Of a DNA stretch of 64,000 nt, positions 1 to 11,813 are shown piece by piece (positions within the stretch are counted from its first letter, which is position 1; each line of letters starts with the position of its first letter). Source of the DNA: Byssochlamys sp. IMV 00236 (lineage: Eukaryota; Ascomycota; Eurotiomycetes; Eurotiales; Thermoascaceae); assembly GCA_001931875.2 (NCBI GenBank), contig MSJH02000604.1, positions 1 to 64,000 of the forward strand, read 5' to 3'. The translations under genes and the position numbers were made by a program. The notes under the pieces are model-generated. The model was not told the origin of the DNA. It saw only the letters and a program-made list of their open reading frames with translations, and made no database searches.

Positions 1-1
1 C

Positions 2-124
2 GCTGTCAGTTATGACTGGAGTCAAGGATTCTCGTTGAATACGGCGCAATATCCGAACAAGATCATGCTACATCAGACGAGTGACGACGAGTGTAAGAAG
101 AGGACATCGACGAAGAAACGATGA
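2..124 (+). CDS. rae1: Rae1/Gle2 mRNA export factor, C-terminal end (partial)
   Basis: The last 40 codons of a gene that begins before the window. The frame opens with AVSYDWSQGFSLNTAQYPNK and ends at TGA in a basic tail (KKRTSTKKR). Sequence of this kind, AVSYDWS followed by a Tyr-Pro pair and a lysine-rich end, is what I know from the last WD40 blade and tail of fungal Rae1/Gle2. That protein is a seven-blade beta-propeller bound to Nup98-type nucleoporins and acts in mRNA export at the nuclear pore. Only the C-terminus is visible, so the family call rests on a short but characteristic stretch. It is transcribed toward the chitin synthase gene, so the two are convergent. Confidence 0.72.
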   Translation, partial: AVSYDWSQGFSLNTAQYPNKIMLHQTSDDECKKRTSTKKR

Positions 125-701
125 AGACAATGGAACGTGTCTTATGCGGAAGTAATAGGATGGGGGGGGAAAGCACTTTTTTTTTTGTTGTTGGAGTATC
201 ATCGGTGCGGAGAAGCCTTTGAGGCTTTCCCCTTTCTGTATTTTCAATCTGTCCGTTCTACATACTTCTCATGTGGTTGAGCTCTGATTCTCTAATATAT
301 TTCCAAATTCTATTATCATTACTTAATTGGAGAAAATTGTGTCAAGTTAAAAGGTCTAATAATAGAGACTTCGAACCGACCACTACTTAAGTCAGACTAT
401 GAGATGCTCAAACCCAGGGACTCTTAAATGCGGAACCAAAACCAGACCGATGACATTAAAACCATCAAACTCATACATACATACAGGCATAACAGGCATA
501 ACAGACATAGATACATAGCTGCCGGACATGGCAAGAAATAACACACGTAAAGGCGTTTTCCCATGTCCGTATCAAATCACAAATCATCAAAATCAATCTT
601 AGGTATCCCTCGTGTCAAAACATAACGACATCAAATCTAAACCGTGTACTCCAAACAATCAGAAAAAAAACAAATCAAGTCACGTATTAGGTGCAGCACA
701 G
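125..701. other. Convergent intergenic region between rae1 and the chitin synthase gene
   Basis: Holds the two 3' ends. A G8 tract followed by a T10 run lies near 163-190 and a short ACATACATACATACAGGCAT-like repetition lies near 474-500. I see no gene here. Confidence 0.6.
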
Positions 702-3700
702 TTATTTCTTCCAGAACATCAGGGTTCCCGCCAGGCTTCCCGTCTTTCTCTTCACGGTCCAGCCCATGTCCGTGATCTTGTCTTTGATGCCTGCTTTGCC
801 GCCATAAGTTGTCGAACCACCGGTGGTGCTTTGGTTTCCACGGGATGATCCAGAGCCTCCAATGTTGCCAGCTGCAAACTTCATCTTTCCCTCGGCAATC
901 TTGTGTACCACATTGAGAACAGCGAAAGTGCCAGATCCAATTGCTCTGAAGGCTGCAAGGGCTGCCACAGACCAAAGAATGATGGCAAGATAGATGTTTG
1001 TGCCACCGTGATCGGTGCCATAGGCTTCGGAAACAGCCATCGCCAGAACAGTGTTCGCAATCATCCAGATAGACACCATGTACGTTCGTACTGCGCGGTA
1101 GTAGTCTTCTTGTAGTTGACTTTCCGGCACGGGTGGAGCCGGGACCTCCAGGCGATCACGCAGATTGCGAAGTGCCGCATCATATCCACTATCAATATCG
1201 AGCTGCTCAGATGGCATCTCGAGTTCAACAGTGGAGCCACCAGTGGCCCGAGCAGCTCCCAGGTCGGTATGGATCATGTTATCACCCTTAGTACCCCACG
1301 TCACATCGTGCGTATTGCAGAAAGCGTACACCTGCAAAGTACAGATGTAACTAGGCAGGAGAGCGAAGTACTGCGCAGACGAGGTAAACATATGCCAAGG
1401 GTCAAGGTATAGGAATGACATAAAGAAGTAAAGGCCGATGGTGGAGAGTGTCGATACGATGATATTCGTGAACAAGTTGTTCCCAATCGTCAGATCGGAG
1501 TTCGGATTGTTTCGTTCCACGAGTTCTTTGGCAACCATGTATATGGCAGCAAAAGACGTGTAAGCCATAATAAGACTATAGACACACATTCCAAACAGGA
1601 ACATCTTTTTGGCACTATCGGAATATCAGCAACGAGTCACCTGATATGGATCTTTTGGTCAACTCACCCTTGAGGCCGATTGCCCATGGATAGAATAAAC
1701 TGGAGAGCCATGAGCAAGACACATGCATATCGCAAGATAACGAATATGTATTTTCCCATATTGTGACCGAATGGATCAACTTTTGGATCACTCAAAGATC
1801 CCGCAATGAAATAAAACGCCAGGTAGAAGTTTGCCTGGACTCTTGTCAGCCAGACGCTCTGGGGCCATGAATGTCACTAAGCACTTACCAAACCGAAGTA
1901 CGTGAACAGGAGCTGGAAAAACTGGTAGACGAATTCTACGTGTAGAAGTATCTTTCGTACAAGAGTATGGTCGGTTTTCCAGATCTGGCGCCAGTTGACA
2001 ATAGAGTACACGGCGGCGAAGAAGGCTCCGTTCAGCCATCGACGACGTTGAGAAATGAACTCGGGAATTGAATCTGAGCAAGGTTAACAACAAATTACCT
2101 CCGCGGAAGGTAACAGGGTTTGCATACCAGGTACATCAGTCTCTCCAACAGCGGACTTGACAAACTTCAGGACCCATCTCTCCTCCCTCTTAGCGACCAA
2201 CTCCCAGCAGAGAATTCGATCCTCAGCTAGGTACATGTTGGCAGTGAAGACATCCGCATCTTGACCATGGAGGGTCTCTCCCTTGAAGTATTGGCTCAGA
2301 GGACCATGGCCAGTGCTGTCGTTCTGCAGGGCGTAGTAACGATAAGCACTCAGCGCACCGGGCAACACAGTGATGTATCCGAAGACCGATTCCAGCGGTT
2401 TATCCAAGATGTTAGACATCTTGTATTCGAAGTTCTGCGAAGCAACCAATGGATTAAGCAGACCCAACCAGCCCTTGCCCTTTCCAGCTTTGATCTCACC
2501 GGCCGCACCGGCGACATTGGAGTCCTGATCGAAAGCCTTCCAGAGATGGTACAGGGCTGTAGGCGCAGGCTTTGTACCAACATCGAGCAGAATGCAGACG
2601 TTTGGCTGCAAGGCCCGACCAAAGGCATTGAAGAACCAACGATGCGAATTGAGCTTCTTCAAGTTACGTTCTTTCAAGCAGAAAATAACTTGGCAAGGGA
2701 CGATTCCCTTCTCGGCACCCTTGAACTTGAGATCAGCGTCGAGTGACACCTGGGTGGTGTACTCATAAACGTGAGCTTGGACCTCTTTCTGGTTGACAAT
2801 GTTCTTTGCGATACCATCTTGGTAGATACCCATCGCTGCAAGAGCATTTAGCGTGCGCGGATGGACCTTCTGACGTCCATCTGAAATGATGCAGACAACG
2901 ATCTTTTGCCATCCATCCTTACCCCAGGTACGCGACTTGCTGCGCGAACAGAAATGGCTGATGTTCCGCATGATACCGTGCATCGTGCGGGTGAAGTCGA
3001 TTTCATTCTCGTTATACATGGTGACACAGATCAGCAGTTCCGTCTCCCTCGCAGTGCTTCCAATCTGCTGGCGCAGCTTGTAGCCTCTAAGAGTGAAGTC
3101 ATCCGGGTCACAAGTCACGGCAGTATATCTCATGTGCGTAAACTCGCGTTCGTCTCTGCGTGGTAGGAAACTGTGCAAGATTGTCGGGATCTTACACTCG
3201 AGGACTAATTCACCGTTGATCAACTGGACCTCCTTCCTCGTCACCTGGGCCTGACGGACACCGCGACGACTCTGTTTTTCTGGTGCTGGACCATAGTGCA
3301 TGTTCCCGTCGGCCATCTCGTCCGCGTCATCAAGTTCATCTAGATCGACCTTGCTCATCTCGTCCTTTTCATCCGTAACCATGGTTGATTCACTCATAAA
3401 GGTATCGTAAGACACAACACTGGCCCTAGCGTCGTTCCTGTCGACTCTATGGCGTCCACTTCCAAAAACATCATCATCGCCATCAGGGCCGTCACCGATG
3501 TCAATGCTCGTTTCCATTCCATCGCCAGCTGCCGTTGGGGCAGCGAACAACGGCGCGGGAGGTAGCGGCCTCCTTGGACTACCTCCATACCTTGAACTAG
3601 GCGTCCCAGGTCGAGGTCCTCCGTTCAACTCGGGCGGCTCGTAGTTCACGCTTGACACAGAGGGTGGAGGCGGAGGTCTAGCCCATTCTGACCCTCGAGA

Positions 3701-4564
3701 TGCTGTCCACGGTCTCGTTGGAGAACCCACTCGAGGTGGAAACGTTGGACCGTCGGTGACAGAGGCTGAGAAATTGGGAGCATGACCAAGACTGGAACCC
3801 GGGCGTGAACTCGTACTTGCCGGGTAATAGCGCGAAGACGGTCTCGTGGGCGATACACTAGGAGGTTCTTCGTCAGCAACTTTATCTCCAGAAGTCGTTT
3901 CCTGTGGTGTTTGGCGTCTCTTAAAAGCCAGTCTCGCTTTAACACGGGTTATTCTCCTCTCAATGGTTGCAGCAGCATGGGACATCGGACTTCCTTCGGG
4001 GGTTGTTGATTTTTTGGCAGAATGGAAAAGAGGCAAGGGAACAGCCGCTGAGGGTATGTGTTCTTTCATGGGATCGATCTCTTGGGCAAAATTGTCACTT
4101 TTTTCATCAACGTCCTCGTGGATACCAATCTGTGGTTGGGGTTCTGCAGAGGGTTCCTTGCTCGTCTCCGCGTAAGGGAGTACAGGAAAACGTGATGGAA
4201 TGGAAAAATCAGGGTATATCGGGGTCCTCGTAAATGACGATTTATTGTTCATTGAAAACCTATCCGGCATGTTTCCCGGAAGGGAAGGTAGTGAAGCAGA
4301 AGAAACCAAATTCTGGGTGATGGGTACAACGTACGGTCTTGACTGCGGCAACGGTCTCTGGTGGAAATGCGTCGGACTTCCGAGGTCACTCATATCGTCG
4401 TCAAGATCACTATTTGCCGGCAATAATCTCATTGTCGACTCCCTTTGCGGTGCAATGGGAGAATCGTTGTCGGAGATGACGGACGATGCGTAAGGGTACG
4501 CGGGAGGTTCTTCCTCATAACTTGGGGCAGGAGGATAGGCCCTGGACGGTGTCGAGCGATTCAT
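702..4564 (-). CDS. Chitin synthase, division 1 (class I-like), four exons
   Basis: Processive family 2 glycosyltransferase of the plasma membrane that polymerises UDP-GlcNAc into chitin. Exons on the minus strand are 4564-2128, 2073-1889, 1834-1668 and 1614-702, with 53-54 bp introns, giving 1233 residues. The first ~440 residues are Pro/Ser/Arg-rich and disordered. The catalytic region follows, with [51 protein letters not shown] and, across the first intron, [13 protein letters not shown] (the QRRRW product-binding motif). Exons 2-4 encode the membrane segments and a short basic tail. [20 protein letters not shown] and the spacing to QRRRW look more like class I than class II or III, but the class needs a tree. 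Class I enzymes are usually nearer 900-1000 residues, so the N-terminus is long. The ATG at 4564 opens the long reading frame. Confidence 0.93.
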
Positions 4565-5589
4565 GGTGTTGATATATTACTGTCTCGGCGATCCAGCGTA
4601 CACATAGTCCTCAGTTCGATGTTAGAGGAGACGAGGTTTGCCTCCACTATGTGGAAACACGACCCGTCAGACGTGAGACGGCAGAGAATTGATTCGATCG
4701 GATTCCCTACTGTTTTGCGGTCAATCAGCAGAACTGCAAGAATCATATATCAATCAGATGAACAGTTGTGTTTCACCTGGTGGAACAAAGCCAGTATCAC
4801 ATACCACTATCCCGCTTCCTTCAGATAGCCCTCTTATCGGCAGAGCGGCACAAACAAGGCGACTCGATTGTAGCTGTTGCAAAGGATTCAGATGTGATAC
4901 AAACAACTGGTGATAGCGCAACAATGAGAAACGAATTCGAAAAGACAGTCTTAAAGAACACCTTCAAAAAGCACAAATATGCACAGAAGATGTGTGAGAG
5001 CAATGTTTCGTTGACGGTGAGGTCAGCTCGGGAAGTAATTACTTCGATGGGCTTGCGTGGGGAGGAAACGGCGTCTCCACGGCAACGGACGATCTTGATG
5101 GACCATCGCGATATATCAATAATATCCACAGCCCTACCAGAGCGCACGGAAGCAAGGACTTTGGCCCCATGCTTCTATTTATGTAAGCTTGTTTTGGCGC
5201 CTCTTTGCTTCGTCGTGAAACAAGTCTGTTTACAACTTTAAATAGGTGAATGCTCTTTTGACGGACGATACATGCAAAGGCAAATTCAAAAAATACTAAT
5301 GAATCAAAATCAATTTTTCGTAATTCTATCCCCTAGCTATCAATTCGAGATCTGAGATTAATACATGCTGGAACCCCCCTAAAATACTCCGTACAGAACA
5401 AGCAATATGAGGTGGGACTCTCAACTGGTCCCAGAATGGCCATAGTCGCGGCAAAAAGGAATATCCCAATCTGGAGGTGATCCGGCTTTTACATTCTCAC
5501 GGGCCATTTGGTAGCGTGGTAGTCATTATACCCGACACAATAGCGCAATAGCCGTCGATCATTCTTGTCGGGTTTATCGATGTTAATGC
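4565..5589. other. Chitin synthase promoter side and AT-rich spacer
   Basis: Upstream of the chitin synthase ATG. Short frames on both strands (for example around 4768-5241) show no recognisable domain and no convincing splice structure. AT content rises after about 5240. Confidence 0.5.
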
Positions 5590-6058
5590 TATCTTTTTTC
5601 AATCATAGTCTGAGCGATTTTTTCAATAGTCTCGCCACCGATTCCGATCAGGGCATAATAAAGGACCGTCAGGCCATTGTGATACTTGGCGTTAAATGTT
5701 GATCCTTTCGTCATCCAGAAGAAGCTTGATTATATCGACAATTCGTCTTTCGGCAGCTCGAACGAAACCAATTAGTCTGAAAAGAGGTGACCCATCAAAA
5801 GTGTTTTCAAATAGCTCGTTGATGAATGTCACGCTTTAGTTCAGCTTTGCCAAAGCAACGTCCATATAAAAATAAGTTCCATAATAACCTCACCAAATAG
5901 TGTGTTGGAAAGATAAAGATAATAGATTTTGACATCATATAGATATATCCTGGAAACTCATGAGCTGCAACCATCATATGTTCAAACCCAAGATTGTCCC
6001 TTATAAGGACACCAGAGGACGTCAGCATCTCAGATCCATCTTTGGGATCCTTGCCCAA
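5590..6058 (-). pseudogene. Ankyrin-repeat gene relic
   Basis: On the minus strand three reading frames must be joined to read protein-like sequence: a stretch with MVAAHEFPGYIYMMSKS, then INELFENTFDGSPLFRLIGF, then RRIVDIIKLLLDDERINI and, in another frame, YHNGLTVLYYALIGIGGETI. 'DIIKLLLDD' and 'HNGLTVLYYAL' match the helix and loop positions of ankyrin repeats (V..LLL, G.T.L..A). The frameshifts and lack of a start show it is broken. A related relic lies near 45150-45858, sharing the nucleotide block around 5658-5720. The reading as ankyrin is from motif shape only. Confidence 0.6.
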
Positions 6059-7831
6059 AACTAACCATCACCTCCGGCCTTATAGTATTATAATAAGAAT
6101 CAATTCGAGTTAAGGAAACTTATTCAAGCTATTGAGCAGCCAGCTTGCTAGATCTGCCCATCTCTGGCTTATATCTGGATTCTCAGATACTGCAATTCTC
6201 AATCAACTGCAGCGGTATATCAGAATAAGGGGACAGTTATCCTTTGGATTTGCTGCAACATATATGACATAGGACACCTGCGATTTTCTTCGGCCATGGC
6301 TTTGGTGGTAGCTGATCAACATAGTATACTAAGATTCAATCATCGAAGTCAATGTTATAAGGTAATAGAGAACTTCAAGAGAGCTTAATATCCTCAGTCT
6401 CATAAAATTTTCTAGAACTTAACGTGAATTAAATAGCAGAGTAACCTATCGAAATAGTGACAGGGCGAGCTAATGAGGACAAAGATCAGGTTCAAGGTAA
6501 CCATGCTATATAATCTTCAGAGGACATCATAGCTCTAGATAGTTATTAGCACGAACTACTTCAATAAATTCGAATTGATTTGATGATATCGTCTTACCTA
6601 TAACTGTTTAACTACCTGGGAAAAGATCTGCTGCGAAGTTGGGGGAGAGGTCTAATAACAAATTAAACCGGATCTGAAATTATTTTAAATAGAGCCCACT
6701 GGGGGGATAACGAGCAAGTTTTTTGTTTTAAAAACGGAGGACTCAAATTTGGAGTAATTTTCCGTCTCTTATATCATATAGGGAAGATTCCTTCAAAGGC
6801 TCCTTAGAAGTTTCCCGTCGAGGAGAGATGAGGATTACTTCTAATAGACATGACGAGTCCATTTTTAAGAAAGGCTCCAAAACTGGAGGAGATAAAGGAG
6901 GATGGATCAGTTGATAAAAAAAAGTATATGATACGCAGCTCACACCTAATATACTGAGGACTGTGATTATATGAGTCATTATGAGGTTGGCTTAAGTCGA
7001 ATACTCAGTTTAGATAGCGACAGTCTCAAGTGAATGCCTACCTACCTAGGTAGTCTAGGCAGCGACTGAGAGGTGAATAGGTCGGATCAAATCGATGCGA
7101 TAGTACAGTACAGCAAGGTGATTGGCTTCAGGTGGAGTCTACAGTAGTTGCGGGACACTTCCCAGCTACACCTTAGAATTGGATACAGTACAACGCCAGT
7201 AGTATATTTTCCCCCATTTTCCCACTTTACAGAAAGAAAAAAGAACCAGCTCCTTGCATCGCCTACAGACACCCATCTGAAACGTAAATATGAGAGTTAA
7301 ATTGGACGTGATTATACTTATGGTATTAGTGAAGCGCTACGGGCCGTGGCGGCATGTACGCGCCGATCAGTGCAAGACGAGAGACTCAAAAGAAGTTAGT
7401 GACATATTACCAGTAGTTAGATATAGTGGACTGTCAATCCGATCAATTTCTCCCGATGCAAGTAGACTAAACAAGACGTGCTCGGTCCATATGTAATAGA
7501 ACTCTCAGACGGACCCCAAAAATATGAAACGCCTGGCAAAATAGTCGAGGACGTTCGAGACTCAAAATGCAAGTGGTATGATAGGTCGTTTATTGCACGA
7601 GGGAGGTTTTTAACTTTGGAGCTCTGGGAAGAAGCGAGCTGAATATCGGGTACAATTGAAACTTCTGGAATGAATTTGGAATGCGCTTCAGGCCATAAGT
7701 ATCCGAGATTGGAACAATTTGCTAACCAACAAGGGTCAATCTGTGCTTATCCATCATTATCTTCGATTCGGTCAACTTCTCATCATGAGTAACTATTGGC
7801 GATGTGATGCCTATGTTAGATGGCGCCTGAT
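6059..7831. other. AT-rich gene-poor region
   Basis: No supported gene. All frames are short and of skewed composition. The stretch 6060-6980 is the most AT-rich, as in old repeats changed by C-to-T mutation. A palindromic CCTACCTACCTAGGTAG-like motif lies at about 7037-7053. Confidence 0.5.
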
Positions 7832-8896
7832 TTAGGCGCTCTCATTGAGCAAGGGTGCTCTCTCGCGATCGGTGGCTTCGGGCTCGGCGATGCGCCTCCA
7901 GAAAACGGTGCGGTTGCTGTATACGGCCGAGGAGGTGTAGAGAGAGCTAACAAGGAACACGCCGAAGATGACGAAGGCGAAGATCCACTGCAATCCGAAA
8001 ACTTTAATGGCGAATTGCTTCAACGCAAGGGCTGATCAACGTTAGTCATTGAGGGCACTACTGCCGTCGGGGATGCAACTTACAGAGAGTTAGGAAACTG
8101 AGAGAGTATCCCAGCAGATAATCCTTCGCGACAAGGATGTGGAACTGTCCGAAGACAAAGATCACCCAGATGAAGACATTGGCCACGAGTCTTGCTGCGA
8201 GACTGTTGCTACCCACAGCGACAGCACCGTTCCAGAACAGCGCCGTGATCGTCCATGCATACGGGCCTGCGACAGCAGGCAGATGCACGAAGGCCGGGAG
8301 AGCCGGGTGTCTCCAGTAGGCAATGGACTGGTTCAGGAAGTGCGCGATCAGAATTATCTCCGCACCCCAGAAATGGTTGCGAACCCAGAGCAGAATCCAG
8401 GCAAAGACGAACAGGTTGTTGAGAACGAAGTGTCCGGCGACATTGGCGGCCGCAGTCACCAGAGCCGTCTCCTTGGAGAAGAGATGCCAGACATAGCTCA
8501 GTTGGGACAGCAGAAGCAGGATCCTTGAGTGGTTAAAGAGTTAGCATTGTCATATTCCTTTCCAGACATAACCCAGGATTCTCACCAGTAGATACCGGTA
8601 ACGATAGCGCTCTGCGTAAATGGAGTTGTGTGCTTATTTCCCTGCTTCCAGATCCTGTGTCCATGCTTCACATCGTCCGGCGAGTGCGAAGAATAGTATA
8701 TACCCACGATGACCACGAGTAGCCATGTCACCAGGACCAGGACGCGATGAGTGACCAAGGTATTCCTGTTATAGGATTCGTGTCTGGCGAACGGATTATC
8801 TACGGCGAGAGCCCGTGTCAGTTTCCATGGTTCGACGTCATAGTATACTCTCCCGACTAATATGAGAGAAAACGAGGGCTCCTTACAGATTGCCAT
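7832..8896 (-). CDS. Multi-pass membrane protein, DUF1774-like, four exons
   Basis: Predicted 287-residue integral membrane protein of unknown function. Exons on the minus strand are 8896-8887 (10 nt), 8799-8586, 8523-8084 and 8031-7832. The tiny first exon gives MAIYNPFARHES, an N-terminus I associate with fungal DUF1774 proteins. Reading through without that intron is also open and would give a longer, less typical N-terminus. Hydrophobic segments include VLVLVTWLLVVIVGIYY, ILLLLSQLSYVWHLF, FAWILLWVRNHFWGAEII, LVANVFIWVIFVFGQF and WIFAFVIFGVFLVSSLY, so about six or seven membrane spans, followed by a polar tail ending ERAPLLNESA. The tail has a dileucine-like element that could act in endomembrane sorting (inference). 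The family name is from memory. Confidence 0.75.
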
Positions 8897-10739
8897 GGCG
8901 GATACTGCGCCTTGGGGACGTTAGACTTCTCCAGAGTACCAAATGTAATATTATCAACAGCTCTGGTGAGCAACGTTGCTCAATGATCGATAGTTATGAT
9001 CTTGACGACAATATCCAACCCAAGCAGTTAGGTAGTTGTTTGAAGCTAATAAGATCCAAAACATTCAGAAGAAGCAAAAAAAAAAGAAAAAAGACGCCCA
9101 GGCAGCAAGCAGCCATGACGCTTTTTGTACCTCTCGAGCAAGGTAACTAGTTAAACCAGGTCGCCGGATCGAGAGAGAACCTTGGAAGAAGCGTGACAAG
9201 CCACGTCGATGTCGTAAGACACTTTTTTTCTTACGCTCCACTGCCGATCTTCTTCTGATCGTCTTTAGTGTAATTAATTACTCTAGATACGCTCAGACAC
9301 CCATGCTCATTGATATTCTCCCTAGTCTAGCTGCGTCGTGCTGTCTGTCTGGCGCATTTCCCCGCATTTTTGTTCCAACATGAACGCGTGATCCCGGTGA
9401 TGAATCTTCCGACGAGTGATCGTTGCGCATTGCGCGCTCCTGGCTGAAATGAAATATGGAGTACCATAGTATTCTAGGCCATACTTTACCAGTACTCTAG
9501 TGTATAGTAAGGAGATAAATAATTTAACCCTGCTTTCTTCCTGGCTATATATAGCCTCGTCAAGTTAGTTAACCCAACCACATATGTAAAAAGAATTAAT
9601 CCACAATATACTTTCCAAACTTCTGTATTATTATTAAACCCCTCCCTAATCCAATCTATAATAATTAACATCCCCAAAGACAACACCCCAAAGGAAGCAG
9701 ATCATATAAATAATAATCAATGACGACACCCTGACGAAATATCCACAACGCACCGACTTCGGTCCATCCATCCAATCGGCAACCTTCCCCGTCTTCCATG
9801 TGCTCCACTCTCGAGATGTGACACACACCTCGGGAGGAGATAACTATCACATCAGTCTCTGTGACTAGCTGACTATAGTCCATCCCCCGTCTTGTTGATA
9901 TACTGCAGAAGAACTAGCTATCTCCAATTTTAAATGTCGTTTATAAATGTCGCTTATAAATGTCGCTTAATTTAGAAGTAGGTAGTTAAGTAACTAGGTA
10001 AGAACCATCCCGTCCGACACCGGAGAGAGACTCCTGCAGTTGCTACCATCCACCAAGGTTGCGTTGCTTCCGGCTAGGTAACCTACCAGGTGCTAACTAG
10101 TTAGGTATTTAGGTATTTACCCAAGGTACTACTACTAATGTAACTACTAGGATATATCACGTCTTATACCTACCTAGCTGAGAAACTCTTCCCGATGGAT
10201 ATACTCTAAATGCTGGCTGCCCAGATGAGGTGCGGAGAGCAGGGGATTAGTTGATGCGTGTGCGTACTCCGTACTCTGGAATTTGTGGGATGTAGCGTCT
10301 AGAGATGTCTTATGGTTTATACATGGGTGGTGTGGTGGTCTTTTGAATATGGACGATGTGACACATCCTTCTCTATGTCGGATGTTGTTGTACAATCTGT
10401 GTAAATGTGTGGTGGTGTCTGGATCTATCTGGACTGCGCTTCTAATTTTGGGCGTAGGTTTGATGCTAGACCAAGGCAACTGCGAGACCAGGATCGTCGA
10501 GTGGTGAAATATGCTCGTGGATGGTCTGATTGAGACCGGGGATGAAGATCATGTGGATCGACTCAAGGCACCAGGATCGTGCAAAGACATTGAACCATTG
10601 GATAATACTAGTAACTAACTAACCATAATCATACCCTCCCAAGGTCTATGTCTATCATTGCCCAGTTCATGTATAATACCAAACAGAAACAAAAAAAAAA
10701 AAAAAAACTTTCATGTAATTCAAAACGCCCAGCGTGCAT
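8897..10739. other. Intergenic region with dispersed TAGGTA-type motifs
   Basis: No gene supported. Between 9976 and 10175 there are many short TAGGTA/TACCTA and ACTAGTTA elements, and three near-repeats of ATGTCGCTTATAA at about 9934-9967. Poly-A tracts lie near 9076-9092 and 10690-10707. Confidence 0.5.
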
Positions 10740-11813
10740 CTAACAGTCAACTTCCTTCAGGTACTGCTGAACAGCTTCTAATAGTTTACTGTGAATACTT
10801 TCTGGCGCCACTACCATCCCGTAGCAACCAGCGATCGTCCTTCCTAGTCCGCAATCGACCGAGGCGCCATCCAAGTCAGTAATCTTGGCCCCAATCTCCT
10901 CCACAATGAGCATCCCGCCCGCATGATCCCAGAGGTTCGAGCGGTAGCCTTTCTTTCTCGGGATCTTGATCATGGCGTTGCAACCGCCGACGGCAATAGC
11001 AATATATCGCATCTGGGCCGACCAAAGGTTCGTGGTCGGTGGCCACGGCGCTCCCAATCGAGTAATCACCTGCTTATGCTTCTCACAATCCGAGGAATTG
11101 GCGGTTAAGCAGTCAACAAAGCGTAGCTCGCTGGTAGTCGAAACGGACGGAAGCTTCTCAAGTCGTTTTGCTGGAAGTAGCGCACCACGGCCCATTGGCC
11201 GAATAGTAGCACCGTGTCCGGCGATGGCGGAGATCATTAGGCCATAGCCGTCCTTATCGACGACATCCTCGAAGATCTGCCCTTTTTCCAAATTCAGGTT
11301 CGGGCAACCCAACACACCGAGCTTTTGCTCTCCATCTTCTACTAATGCAAGGCAGACTGCGTACTGCTGACCGTTCATGAAAGTCGCCGTCCCGTCCACA
11401 GGGTCGAGGACCCAAATGCGGCCGCTGCGTCCGCCATCGCCGTTCCCTCCGAGATCGATGAGATCGAGCATCTCGTCCTTTGTTTCGGGAGCTGCTAGGA
11501 GAGACTCAATCTGGGGATCATCCAGTCTTGTCGTGGATACGAGCCCCCAGACACGGTCGAGTAGTTCAGCGTCATCTCGGAGAGACTGTGCAGATTCCTC
11601 GCCCACGAATTTGTCGTCCGGAAAGGTCTGATGTAGTGCACTGATTATGAGAGCCTGGGCTGCAAAGTCTGCTATCGTCACTGGGGTTGAGTCATGCTTG
11701 TCCAAAGCTCCCTTGTCCACGGCTTCGAGGACGGTTTTGGTAAGAAGAGCTGCCCGCTGTACAACCAGCGAGGCAATGTTAAGTTCCTTGGCGTATGGTA
11801 CTGATAGATCCAT
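10740..11813 (-). CDS. hal2: 3'(2'),5'-bisphosphate nucleotidase (Hal2/Met22 type)
   Basis: Intronless, 357 residues. Hydrolyses 3'-phosphoadenosine 5'-phosphate to AMP, clearing a by-product of sulfate assimilation that otherwise inhibits PAPS reductase and the exoribonucleases. The enzyme is Mg-dependent and sensitive to Li and Na in yeast. Signature of the inositol monophosphatase superfamily: FVGEES (metal-binding Glu), WVLDPVDGTATF (DPxDGT motif) and, near the C-terminus, SNLWDHAGGMLIVEE (WDxxAG motif). Length matches yeast Hal2 (357). The frame stays open upstream to 11873, but the ATG at 11813 gives the conventional MDLSVPYAKELNIA start. The in-frame extension would add 20 residues of no recognisable character. 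Confidence 0.93.
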   Translation of the reverse strand: MDLSVPYAKELNIASLVVQRAALLTKTVLEAVDKGALDKHDSTPVTIADFAAQALIISALHQTFPDDKFVGEESAQSLRDDAELLDRVWGLVSTTRLDDPQIESLLAAPETKDEMLDLIDLGGNGDGGRSGRIWVLDPVDGTATFMNGQQYAVCLALVEDGEQKLGVLGCPNLNLEKGQIFEDVVDKDGYGLMISAIAGHGATIRPMGRGALLPAKRLEKLPSVSTTSELRFVDCLTANSSDCEKHKQVITRLGAPWPPTTNLWSAQMRYIAIAVGGCNAMIKIPRKKGYRSNLWDHAGGMLIVEEIGAKITDLDGASVDCGLGRTIAGCYGMVVAPESIHSKLLEAVQQYLKEVDC

